Assembly: GCF_028553805.1 (NCBI RefSeq)
Contig: NZ_CP067140.1
Location: forward strand, 3,038,001 to 3,102,000
DNA length: 64,000 nt
Reading direction: 5' to 3'
Origin: Paracoccus saliphilus
GTDB lineage: Bacteria > Pseudomonadota > Alphaproteobacteria > Rhodobacterales > Rhodobacteraceae
Of the stretch, positions 51,461 to 59,886 are shown in pieces (the first letter of the stretch is position 1; each line of letters opens with the position of its first letter). The notes below the pieces were generated by a model, which was not told the DNA's origin, did not search any database, and was given only the letters and a program-made list of their open reading frames with translations. The position numbers and the translations under genes were made by a program.

Positions 51461-52009
51461 TTATCCTCCAATGGCGGAAAGGCAGAGGCGCTGTTCAGCG
51501 GCGCGGCGGTTGACGAGACCTTGCACGACTCTGCCACCAGCCTTGTTCCAGCGTGGCAGCTCATTGCAGGCATCACGCCATCGATCGGCATTGGCACGCC
51601 TGGCCAGCGTGGAGCTGCAGGCGGCGCCAGTGCCGACATTGTAGGACCAGGACACCAGCGCGACCTGGACGCCTTCGGGCTGTTGCGGTAAGGCCGGGAT
51701 GCAGTTGACTAGGCGGTCGCGAAAATCGCCCAGAGCATCCATCAACATGGCGTTGCACTCGGCCGAGCTGTATCGATCGCCTGGTTTCACCCCGCGAGTC
51801 TCGCCGTAACAGACCGTCCAGACGGGCGGGCTGGCCACGCTATCGAGATAGGCCTCAAGGCGCTCACCCTCCCAGGGGCCGACAAACACCGCAGCGGCGG
51901 CAAGGATGGCGGTCGTGCCGGTCGTGGCGGCTGCCTTGCGCCTGGTCGAGACAAGCGATTTCAGCCACGCCAGAAGCGTGGATAGGAACTGGATCATGAT
52001 GCTCTCCAT
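51461..52009 (-). CDS. Phage-type lysozyme (GH24 endolysin) with N-terminal anchor
   Basis: This 182-residue protein has an N-terminal hydrophobic segment (residues 28-44, TTAILAAAAVFVGPW) that could act as a signal-arrest-release or membrane anchor. The GH24 catalytic pattern follows: Glu in WEGERLEAYLD, then the Asp, then TVCYGET with Thr and Cys. The later SWSYNVGTGAACSSTLARR segment matches T4-type lysozymes. An alternative start MIQFLS lies four codons in. No phage structural genes are near, so this may be a domesticated lysis pair or relic. Confidence 0.82.
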   Translation of the reverse strand: MESIMIQFLSTLLAWLKSLVSTRRKAAATTGTTAILAAAAVFVGPWEGERLEAYLDSVASPPVWTVCYGETRGVKPGDRYSSAECNAMLMDALGDFRDRLVNCIPALPQQPEGVQVALVSWSYNVGTGAACSSTLARRANADRWRDACNELPRWNKAGGRVVQGLVNRRAAEQRLCLSAIGG

Positions 52010-52011
52010 GA

Positions 52012-52034
52012 AAAAGCCCGCTCGAGGCGGGCGA
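52012..52034 (-). terminator. Terminator just upstream of the lysozyme gene
   Basis: On the minus strand, GCCCGC and GCGGGC pair over five bases, followed by TTTTT. It sits right before the ATG of the lysozyme gene, so upstream minus-strand transcription should stop here. The gene therefore needs a start signal inside the short remaining space or read-through. Confidence 0.6.
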
Positions 52035-52092
52035 ATGATGATAGTTTGACGATCGATATTGGATCTGGGGAACTGTGCCCCATCTACTCGTG

Positions 52093-52350
52093 ATGACAGG
52101 ACTCAAGCTCTACAAACGCTTGCGCAACATGCGTGACGAAGCCATCCGACGCCCGTCCTATCGGGTGGTCTATGCGCACGCGCTGACCGTGGCGCATATG
52201 GAAGGACACCTGGTCGCGGATGATCATCCTGCGTGGGAGGCGATCAACACCGCCATCAGCGCGGCGCGCAATGGAGACCCCGATGCGCTCGATACAATCG
52301 AGCGGGAAATCGCCCGGCTTCATGACCGACAGGTGAAGCCGTCATCCTAA
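52093..52350 (+). CDS. Small hypothetical protein
   Basis: An 85-residue frame starting MTGLKLYKRLRNMRDEAIRR, basic in the first third, with HPAWEAINTAISAARNGDPD and EREIARLHDRQV later; helical and gene-like in composition. No family recognised. ATG 52075 gives six more residues. It is divergent from the lysozyme gene. Confidence 0.45.
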   Translation: MTGLKLYKRLRNMRDEAIRRPSYRVVYAHALTVAHMEGHLVADDHPAWEAINTAISAARNGDPDALDTIEREIARLHDRQVKPSS

Positions 52351-52709
52351 TTCGTAGAGATGGGGTCTCGCTTATTGGCCCGAAATGCCCGCACGAAGCG
52401 GACTTGATGAATCGGCTGATCCGGGATTTATTGCTCAAGCCTGCCCATCTCGCCGTGGGACGGCATGGGGCCGGATGGTTTCGGCATGTTTTCTATCTGG
52501 TCCCGTTTTCCGCTCATCACTGATCCGTGATTTCGGCGCAGAATGAAGTCTGTTACCGTCGACCTACAGCAGCAGTAGTGTGCAGTTGTGTCTCCGCGGC
52601 CCGCGCTTAACAATTCGAGTTCCCTGATTGTGAGCGCGGGCCGACCTTCCTAACATTGGGTGAAGAATAGCCCACGCGAGGAAGGCTTGATGAATTGACT
52701 ATTTGTCGG
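52351..52709. other. Intergenic region without recognised features
   Basis: Only short frames without domains are seen (for example 52428-52613 minus). Confidence 0.4.
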
Positions 52710-52943
52710 CTATGTTGGCTTGCCTTCTTTGGCCTCTGGCCACGCATTGGTGAAGGTAGCGGCCGAGTTGCCCGGAAGCTTCGGCCCCGCATTCAACTCC
52801 GATCGATATTGGATTTGCACTTCCTCGCCATCCCAAAAATTGTAGCGCCGAAGATGGCGCATAACCCGCATGTAGACTGCACCATCAATTCCATTTTGCC
52901 CTATCGATGTACGCTCATCTTTTATGAGTTCTTTTAAGTTCAC
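52710..52943 (-). CDS. Small hypothetical protein
   Basis: A 77-residue frame with a GTG start after AAGGA (NLKELIKDERTSIGQNGIDG), containing YMRVMRHLRRYNFWDGEEVQ. Composition is gene-like, but no family is recognised. Confidence 0.4.
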   Translation of the reverse strand: MNLKELIKDERTSIGQNGIDGAVYMRVMRHLRRYNFWDGEEVQIQYRSELNAGPKLPGNSAATFTNAWPEAKEGKPT

Positions 52944-53328
52944 CCTAGTTTCCTTGCTCTAGAACCTTGATGCTAGAAAACGCGCTGCCAACAAGTGTCG
53001 CCAAATAGTTGAAGCGTAGAGATTATTTGTCACGATAAAAAGGGGCTCCACGCATCGCGCGACCCTCACCACCAAGGACAAGTGCTCCTTGCAATGTAGG
53101 AATCGCTCATCGAGCATCCCAACGATCGGCCGCAAAGCACCCTCTGAGTGTTGCGCTACCGTCTAAACTTAGCGGTCGCTATACCATCCACCTGAGTCCG
53201 CTCTGGGAAAGCAGTACTGCGGCGCCAGGAATCGCGACGAAGGGCAGGAACCGACTGCTGCCATCTCTAGCCTTTAGGTTTATCAGGCTGTAGCGTGGAA
53301 TTGGCAGTTCGTCACACCAACTTGGTGG
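52944..53328. other. Intergenic region before the second 215-bp repeat
   Basis: No gene is supported. It abuts the 215-bp repeat at 53329. Confidence 0.4.
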
Positions 53329-53543
53329 CGTGCGGTGATCGGCGGCACATAGGCTATTGTATGCGGCAATCGGTGGTGTTTGGCGGGCCGAAGACGGCGA
53401 AACTGAGAACTACACCTACGCTATAGCCCTCTAAATTAAGGGTGCGATCAAGTAGCCATAGTCGGATTGCCGACATCTGCTGCAAGCTATCTGAAGCTCG
53501 TCTCTCGAAAAACATCCAATCATAAATGTGTGTTCCGGATCGT
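53329..53543 (+). repeat. 215-bp repeat, copy 2
   Basis: It matches 43753-43967 in the same orientation. Its right end (GGATCGT) directly abuts the stop codon of the minus-strand gene fragment at 53544, and its left end adjoins the gene-poor stretch. Copies of the same unit at both places fit a mobile or recombination-prone element. Confidence 0.8.
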
Positions 53544-54580
53544 CTATGTTGAGCAATAGAACCTCAACCGGGTATTAGCTCTGGCGCAGGCAGTCTGCAT
53601 GGCATCCCAGTGCATAAGAAATTGCCGCAAACGGTTCCCCCAGGGTGCTAGGTCCAGACCGTCTGTCAGCGCTTGTCTGCGGGCCATCTTTGCGCCGACG
53701 ATCCAGATTTCACGGTCAAAGGACGGATTTCGAGATGACGCGCGCAGCAGATCGTTGAGGTGTGCGGCAGTGAGGCCGTCAGGATTCCGGAAGATCCGGT
53801 TTCTGCCATTCAGCGTTACTGCATTAGCCTGTACGGCGGCTTGCCAACGCTCGGGCGTCCAGACAGCGGACGGCTGACCCCGTGAGATGAAACCGAGGCT
53901 TGCGAGTGCCTGTCGACCGACATCCTGTAATCCGCCGACATGGTAGCCAGTGCCGTCCTGTCCTAAGCCGCCTACCTTCGCATGAACAAGCACGATCTTC
54001 TTGGTATCGGGATCAACCCCAATGAAATCCGCAGCTTCGCGATTGTCGTCGTCACACAGCCATACAGGAATAGCTTCAATTGCGGTGGTGAGGTTGTCGT
54101 CCATGATTCCGTTCGCATCACGCTGGCCATCACACGTAATCGAAAAGAGTCCGAAAATAGACTGCCGGTGCCAATTGACCCGGTTGACCGCGTAGTCGTT
54201 CTCGCCCTTCTCGCTTTCGACCGCATCGAGCGTAGTCGAAGCGTGGACATACTCCAGAACCGGTTTAACGTCACCATCCTGGACCCACTGCATCTTCGGT
54301 TCGTAGAAACTACCCTCCGAATACACCACGCCGTCGCGCTGTGTAAGAATGCGGAAGGCTTGCCCTTTGTTGAGCCGCTGCACGAGTGTCAGCGCCTGAC
54401 GCCTGCCATCCCCTTCCGGCGCGGGAGCAAGCTCATCCAGCCTGGTGCTGGTGAGCCTGTATTTGCGCGTTTCCGGAACGAACTCGACGCTGCACGGGAC
54501 GTCTTCTTCACCAATCTGGATCGCGAACTCCCCGGTCGCGTCATCCACCTCGGCGCAAAGGTCAAAGTAATCTATGCCTT
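53544..54580 (-). pseudogene. C-terminal fragment of an unknown large protein
   Basis: Good coding sequence begins at about 54580 on the minus strand (YFDLCAEVDDATGEFAIQIG) and runs to the stop at 53544, about 345 residues. Markers are DFIGVDPDTKKIVLVHAKVG, RIFRNPDGLTAAHLNDLLRA, FDREIWIVGAKMARRQAL and a final LRFYCST. These resemble the C-terminal part of large helicase-like or nuclease-like bacterial proteins, as I recall them. The gene's 5' half is missing where the recombinase sequence begins. The frame stays open further upstream only as antisense of the recombinase. Confidence 0.55.
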
Positions 54581-54581
54581 C

Positions 54582-56171
54582 ATGGAGACCAACGATCGCC
54601 GCCCCGAGTTCCAGCGCATGATCGAGGCGGGAATATCCAACCCGGCACCCTTCGATGTTGTCGTGGTTCATTCGTTCAGTCGATTCTTCCGCGATCACTT
54701 CGAATTGGAATTCTACGTCAGGAAGCTCGCCAAGAATGGTGTGAAGCTTCTCTCCATTACCCAGGAGATGGGCGATGATCCCATGCATGTCATGATGCGT
54801 CAGATCATGGCACTGTTCGATGAATACCAGTCGAAGGAAAATGCCAAGCATGTGAGCCGGGCCTTGAAGGAGAATGCGCGCCAGGGGTTCTGGAACGGCT
54901 CGCTTCCTCCCATCGGCTATCGCACCGTTGCCGCCGAGCAGCGCGGCGCCAAGGTCAAGAAGAAGCTGGAAATCGATCCACTCCACGCCGACACGGTGCG
55001 GTTGATCTTCCGGCTTGCCCTGCAGGGCGACGGCACGTCCGGTCAGATGGGCGTCAAGAACATTGTCTCTTATCTCAATCGTAATCGGATCTTCACTCGT
55101 GATAGTGGCCGGTGGGGCATCGGGCAGGTTCACCGCATCCTGACCCGGCGCACCTATATGGGCGAACATGAATGGGGAAAGAAGGGCAAGCACCAGAAAG
55201 ACAATGCGTCCAGCGACGTCGTGATCGTCCCCGTCCCGCCGATCATCGGCCGCGAGACCTTCAATGCGGTTCAGACCCTGCTCAAGGCCCGCAACCCCAA
55301 GGTCACGCCCGCCCGCGTGGTTAGTGGCCCGACCATGCTGACCGGCTTGATCCATTGCGCCAAATGCGGCGGAGCCATGACCATCCGGACCGGCAAGGGG
55401 GGACGCTATCGCTATTACACCTGCTCGACCAGAGCGCGGAAAGGACCAACCGCCTGTGAAGGCATGTCCGTACCAATGGAAAAGCTGGATGATCTGGTGG
55501 CCGATCACCTGGAAAGCCGACTGCTCCAGCCCGAACGGCTGGAAACCATCCTTGCTGCCATCCTCGACCGCAGGGAAGAACGCGCCGAGCGCCGTCAGGA
55601 ACATATCGCCGAGTTGAACAAGCGGACAACGGAAGCGGAACTGCGCCTCAAGCGGGTCTATGACGCCATTGAGGCAGGTGTGGTCGATCTGGATGATCCG
55701 GCGCTCAAGGATCGTATCGATGGGCTCAAAACTGTCCGAGATCAGGCAAAAGCGGATGCCGAGCGCGCACAAGCCATGCTTCGGCATTCAGGTCAGAAGG
55801 CCGTGACGCCGCAGATGCTGCGTAAGTTCGCCAGCACGGCCCGGCAACGCATCCGGCTCAAAGGGGGAGGTTATCGCCGCGACCACCTGCGAGCGCTCGC
55901 GCAGCGCGTCGAGGTCGATACCGGCGAAGTCAGGATCATGGGATCGAAGTCCCGGCTGCTTCAGACGCTGGTCGCGGGCGATGGCGTAAACCCAGTGCCC
56001 ACTCAAGGACTGAAGTGGCGGAGCGAGAGGGATTCGAACCCTCGAGACGGTTCCCCGCCTACACACTTTCCAGGCGTGCGCCTTCGACCACTCGGCCACC
56101 GCTCCGTGCTGGGTGGTCTAGCCTGCACCGCCGCGCTGTGCAAGTCAGAGCTTTGCAATTCGCTTCTGTAA
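54582..56171 (+). pseudogene. Large serine recombinase, N-terminal catalytic part missing
   Basis: From ATG 54582 (METNDRRPEFQRMIEAG) about 529 residues match a large serine recombinase: end of the resolvase domain (VVVVHSFSRFFRDHFELEFY), the recombinase domain (GQMGVKNIVSYLNRNRIFTR, QVHRILTRRTYMGEHEWGKK), a zinc-ribbon (IHCAKCGGAM, YYTCSTRARKGPTACEGM) and a coiled coil. The catalytic Ser with its YxRxS context is absent because everything before about 54580 is the fragment of another gene. The C-terminal codons run antisense through tRNA-Ser ([20 protein letters not shown]), typical of recombinases integrated at this tRNA. It overlaps the end of phaR. Confidence 0.75.
56016..56105 (-). tRNA. 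tRNA-Ser (GGA)
   Basis: On the minus strand the sequence starts GGAGCGGTGGCCGAGTGG, has the anticodon loop CTGGAAA within stem CACGC/GTGTG (anticodon GGA), a long variable arm, the T-loop GGTTCGAATCC, and ends CGCTCC-G-CCA with the CCA encoded. The class II arm and anticodon fix it as Ser(GGA). It appears intact. The recombinase frame crosses it antisense, and its 3' end faces the island, as for an integration site. Confidence 0.93.
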
Positions 56172-56747
56172 TTCTGCCAATTGCTTGCGGATCTCTTCCA
56201 TGTCGCCGGACTCCCCGGCCTGGCCGGATTTTTCCGAGGGCTTGGAGGCGCCGTTATCCTCTGCGCCGCTATCCGCCATCTCTCCCGGCTCGGGGCCCGA
56301 ACCGCCCTGCCATCCACCCATCATCGCGCGCAGGAACATCTGCTGCTGACGCTGCATTGCCTCGAAACCGGGAACGGTGTTCAGGGGGCTGGGCATCGTG
56401 GTCATGTTTTCCATCAGCTTGGACTGGCTGTCCCGCAGGATCTCGAAACTCGCAGCCAGGAACTGCGGCACCACGGAATTCGTGCTCGACGCATAGCTGC
56501 GGACCAGATCCGTCAGCACGTCGATGGGCAGGACACTCTCTCCCCGGCTCTCGTGCTCGGCGATGATCTGCAAAAGATACTGGCGGGTCAGATCGTCCCC
56601 GGATTTCAGATCGACGATCTTGACCTCGCGCCCGTCGCGGATGAACGTCGCGATATCCTCGAGCGTAACGTAATCGCTGGTCTCGGTATTATAGAGCCGT
56701 CTGCTGGCGTAACGCTTGATCAGCAGCGGGGCAGTTGTCGTGGCCAT
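56145..56747 (-). CDS. phaR: PHB synthesis repressor PhaR
   Basis: This 200-residue protein has the PHB/PHA accumulation DNA-binding domain (residues 8-70: LLIKRYASRRLYNTETSDYV, then TLEDIATFIRDGREVKIVD), then the PHB_acc region (LTRQYLLQIIAEHESRGESV) and an acidic C-terminal tail. PhaR senses PHB granules and represses phaP and itself. It is downstream of phaP on the same strand. Its last 27 bases overlap the recombinase frame, which shows that the island's recombinase reads into the core gene. Confidence 0.93.
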   Translation of the reverse strand: MATTTAPLLIKRYASRRLYNTETSDYVTLEDIATFIRDGREVKIVDLKSGDDLTRQYLLQIIAEHESRGESVLPIDVLTDLVRSYASSTNSVVPQFLAASFEILRDSQSKLMENMTTMPSPLNTVPGFEAMQRQQQMFLRAMMGGWQGGSGPEPGEMADSGAEDNGASKPSEKSGQAGESGDMEEIRKQLAELQKRIAKL

Positions 56748-56854
56748 AGGGGCCCCTTCTCTTGATCCGTTTCCGCAATGATGGGTCCAGCGTCGCGAAA
56801 AGGCAAAGGAAAAGAGACAATATGCCGGTCAACATGTTTCGACCGGGCATGAAA

Positions 56855-56877
56855 AAGGGGCGGGAGAACCGCCCCTT
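56855..56877 (-). terminator. Terminator of phaP
   Basis: AAGGGGCGG and CCGCCCCTT form a perfect nine-base stem (loop of five); on the minus strand it runs into TTTTTC. It lies 25 bases after the phaP stop. Confidence 0.8.
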
Positions 56878-56901
56878 CCAAATACAAGCTGCGAGCGAAG
56901 A

Positions 56902-57345
56902 TTACTTCGCGGCGCCAGCGGTCGCCTTCTTGACGGCAGCCTGCGTGGTGCGGGCGGCTTTCTGAGTTTCCGCGGCAGCATCCTTGCCGGCGGTCAGCAT
57001 CAGGTCGACGGTGTCCATCTGCACTTTCTTGGCCACTTCGGCAAAGGAAGCCATGTGCTCGGCAGCGACCTCGGCCGAAGCCGAAGCGTAATCGGTGACG
57101 GCCTTGGCGTAATCGGTGGGCTCTTCCTTGGTGGCGGTCAGCTCACCCATGCGGGCGATGCTGTCCTTGGCCCACTGGGCCGAGATCTCGGTCGAACGCT
57201 CGGCAGCGCCGAGGGCGACCCGGGCCAGCTTTTCGTTCAGCGCTTGCTGAGTCTTCACCGCTTCCTGGAAGGACGAGGTGTCGACCGGGAAGTTCGCCAG
57301 CATATCCTGGAAGGTCTTCGAGAAGTCAGGGGTCTTCGTTGCCAT
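56902..57345 (-). CDS. phaP: Phasin, PHB granule-coating protein
   Basis: This 147-residue protein is an all-helical phasin with long amphipathic segments (NEKLARVALGAAERSTEISA, EVAAEHMASFAEVAKKVQMD) and an Ala/Lys-rich end (TTQAAVKKATAGAAK). It coats the surface of PHB granules. It has AGGAG before the ATG and a PhaR-type operator about 125 bases upstream. It lies between phaC and phaR. Confidence 0.9.
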   Translation of the reverse strand: MATKTPDFSKTFQDMLANFPVDTSSFQEAVKTQQALNEKLARVALGAAERSTEISAQWAKDSIARMGELTATKEEPTDYAKAVTDYASASAEVAAEHMASFAEVAKKVQMDTVDLMLTAGKDAAAETQKAARTTQAAVKKATAGAAK

Positions 57346-57467
57346 GTCATTTACTCCTTTTCAGCGCAGCGGAGGGAGGGAGAGGAGGAGGAGAACCGTG
57401 CCGCCGCACTATCAATCTATCGTGGCAACAATATGAATGCTGCATCGCGGCATTTCAAGAATTTTTT

Positions 57468-57478
57468 CTGCACTGCAG
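57468..57478. promoter_or_regulatory. PhaR operator in the phaP promoter region
   Basis: CTGCACTGCAG has the form CTGC-N3-GCAG, the sequence bound by PhaR in Paracoccus as I recall it. Further in on the minus strand are TTGAAA and CATATT 17 bases apart, a plausible phaP promoter, with a second TGC-rich stretch (GATGCAGCAT) between them. Confidence 0.75.
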
Positions 57479-57545
57479 CAAAAAATTCACAAACCGCGGG
57501 ACACCCCTTGAAGCACATCGCATTTAATGCTGCGTTTCCAGTAGT

Positions 57546-59753
57546 CTAGCCGGATCGCTCGTGAACATAATCGCCGGGCGCCGGGGCAAGATCCTTATCC
57601 GGCCTGCGCGCCTGGACCATCTTGCCGGCCCGCGCGGACAGCCATTCACCCCAGGAAGGCCACCAGCTTCCCTTCTTCAGGCTGGCTGATTCGCGCCACG
57701 CCTCGGCGCCTTCGGCGAAGCCCGCCCCGCTGGTGTAGTGGCCGTATTTGTCCCGGCCGGGCGGGTTCACGATGCCCGCGACATGACCGGATTCCGACAG
57801 GATAAAGCTCTTGTCAGGCGACCCCATCTGCGCGACCCCGCGCCAGCAATCGGTCCATGGCGCGATATGATCGCCCTCGCAGGCGACAGAGCAAAGCGGC
57901 ACCTGCACATCTGCAAGCCGAAGCGTCGAGCCGAAGAGCTCGAAACCCTCCCCGGCGAATTGATTGGCCTGGCACAGCCCGCGCAGATACTGCATAGCCA
58001 TCTTGCCCGGCAGGTTGGTGCTGTCGCCGTTCCAGAACAGCAGGTCGAAGGCGGGCGGGGTCTCGCCCATCATGTAGCTGCGGATCGCCGGTCCCCAGAC
58101 CAGGTCATTGGCGCGCAGAAAGCTCATCGTGCGCGACATCAGCGGCGCCTTCAGCAGGCCGTGGCGCTTGATCTCGGCCTCGATCCCGTCGACGAAATCA
58201 TTCTGCAGGAAGGCCGTGAACTCGCCGTGATTCGAGAAATCGGTCAGCGTGGTCAGGAAAGTCGCGCAATTCACCCTGTCATCGCCACGCTTGTTCAGCA
58301 GTGCCAGCGTCAGCGAGAGCGTCGTGCCCGCGATGCAATAGCCCACCACGTTCAGCCTGCGCTGCTCGGTCAGGTCGCGCACCTTGTCCATCGCCTCCAG
58401 GTAGGCGGAGACATATTCCTCCATCCCGAACTCGGCATAGCTGGCATCGGGGTTCTTCCAACTGACCACGAACAGCGTGTGGCCCTGCCCGACCAGCCAG
58501 CGGATCAGGCTGTTCTGGGGCTTCAGGTCGAGGATGTAGAACTTGTTGATCCAGGGCGGAAAGATCAGCAGCGGCGTCTCATGCACCTTGTCGGTGGCCG
58601 GGTTGTACTGGATCAGCTCGTAAAGCGGCGTGCGATGCACCACCCTGCCCTCGGCCGTGCCGATATTCTCGCCCACGGTGAAGGCCTCGCGATCCGCCAG
58701 CGAGACGATCATCTCGCCGCCATGCTGCTCGACATCGCGCACCAGGTTCTCCAGCCCCTTCACGAGGCTCTCGCCCTCGGTCTCGAGCGCCTTTTCCAGT
58801 GCGTCCGGGTTGGTCGCCAGGAAATTCGTGGGCGACATCATGTCCACGATCTGGTTGGTCAGCCAGTTCACCCGGCGGCGCGCCGTCTCGTCCGGCAGTT
58901 CCAGCCCGTCGGCGGCGCGCTTCATCGCCTCGGCATTGGTCAGGTATTGTTTCCTGACGAAGTTGAAATAGGGATGGCTCTGCCAGAGCGGGTTCTTGAA
59001 CCGCTTGTCGGCCGGTGCCTCGTCCTCCTCCGGCATGGTCAGCTGCCCCTTGGCCAGCGAAACCTGCGCATTGGCATAGTTCTTCAGCGTCTCGCCCCAG
59101 AAATTCACCTGCTGCTCGATGATCCGGGTCGGCTGTTCGGTGAGGGTTCTCATCCAGGCATTGGCGGCAGTCACGTACAGGTCCGGCCCCGGCCCCTCGA
59201 CGCCCGGATTCGGGGGCTGCCGCTCCGAGAAGGCTGTCATGAGCCGATGGCTAAGCGCCTCTATCCGCTCGACATTCTCTGTCAATTTCTGCGCGGTGAA
59301 GCTGTTCGCCGCAAGGCCCGGACCGCCTCGCCCGCTTTCCGCCGTCCCCGCATCTTGCCTGGGCGTGTCGCTGGCGCGGGTCGAGGCGGCGGGCGAAAGC
59401 CCTCCCTTCGCGGGGTTGGGCTTGGCTGCGGGCTTCGCGGCGCCGGTCCCGGACCGAGAGCTGCGGCTGGTCGTCGCTTTCGGGGCGGCGGCCGTGCTCT
59501 TGGTCTTGCGGGTTGCGGTGGGCTTCGCGGCAGCTTTCGGCGTGGGTTTCGCGGCAGTCTTTGGCGCCGGCTTTGCGGCTGTTTTCGGTGCCGCCTTCGC
59601 CGCCGCCGCAGGCTTTGCGGATTTTGCCGCAACGCGGCGTTTCGATGTCGCCGAGGTCTTTTCTTCCGGCTCGGGTTTTGCAGGCTCCGGCTTTGCGGAA
59701 GTTACCCGACGAGTAGCATTTGAATTACTCTTGTTACTTGCGCGCCTTGCCAT
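57546..59753 (-). CDS. phaC: Class I PHB synthase PhaC with long Ala/Pro/Lys-rich N-terminal extension
   Basis: This 735-residue protein is a class I PHA synthase (normally about 590-620). The lipase-like box GYCIAGT near residue 465 carries the catalytic Cys; the partner Asp (GDHIAPW) and His (SGHVAGIVNPPG) are in place, as is VSWKNPDASYAEFG. The first 130 residues are an extension full of AAKPAPKTAAKPTPKAAAKP-type repeats, like histone H1 or PhaF-type tails, which could bind DNA or other proteins. It polymerises 3-hydroxybutyryl-CoA on the granule. It is divergent from phaZ over 133 bases. Confidence 0.92.
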   Translation of the reverse strand: MARRASNKSNSNATRRVTSAKPEPAKPEPEEKTSATSKRRVAAKSAKPAAAAKAAPKTAAKPAPKTAAKPTPKAAAKPTATRKTKSTAAAPKATTSRSSRSGTGAAKPAAKPNPAKGGLSPAASTRASDTPRQDAGTAESGRGGPGLAANSFTAQKLTENVERIEALSHRLMTAFSERQPPNPGVEGPGPDLYVTAANAWMRTLTEQPTRIIEQQVNFWGETLKNYANAQVSLAKGQLTMPEEDEAPADKRFKNPLWQSHPYFNFVRKQYLTNAEAMKRAADGLELPDETARRRVNWLTNQIVDMMSPTNFLATNPDALEKALETEGESLVKGLENLVRDVEQHGGEMIVSLADREAFTVGENIGTAEGRVVHRTPLYELIQYNPATDKVHETPLLIFPPWINKFYILDLKPQNSLIRWLVGQGHTLFVVSWKNPDASYAEFGMEEYVSAYLEAMDKVRDLTEQRRLNVVGYCIAGTTLSLTLALLNKRGDDRVNCATFLTTLTDFSNHGEFTAFLQNDFVDGIEAEIKRHGLLKAPLMSRTMSFLRANDLVWGPAIRSYMMGETPPAFDLLFWNGDSTNLPGKMAMQYLRGLCQANQFAGEGFELFGSTLRLADVQVPLCSVACEGDHIAPWTDCWRGVAQMGSPDKSFILSESGHVAGIVNPPGRDKYGHYTSGAGFAEGAEAWRESASLKKGSWWPSWGEWLSARAGKMVQARRPDKDLAPAPGDYVHERSG

Positions 59754-59886
59754 GACCCGGATTCCCCCCTAATACAGTTACAATGATATGCGCAGAGTTG
59801 GCACAGCGTAAAGCTGGGTTTTGGTTTTTCGGACCGCAACTTGGCAGCCTGTTCCGATTGCCGCGACGCAGCAAGGATTGGCCGCT

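Noticed and set aside
53982..54581. Front part of a 729-codon plus-strand frame leading into the recombinase
   Set aside because: It is antisense of a well-behaved minus-strand coding segment and has no recombinase similarity; the real recombinase sequence begins near 54582.
54581..55787. Minus-strand frame continuing the 53544 fragment across the recombinase
   Set aside because: The sequence there is the antisense of a clearly recognisable recombinase, so only 53544-54580 is kept.
57738..59723. 661-codon plus-strand frame opposite phaC
   Set aside because: Shadow frame in high-GC DNA, with no domain; phaC on the minus strand is complete.
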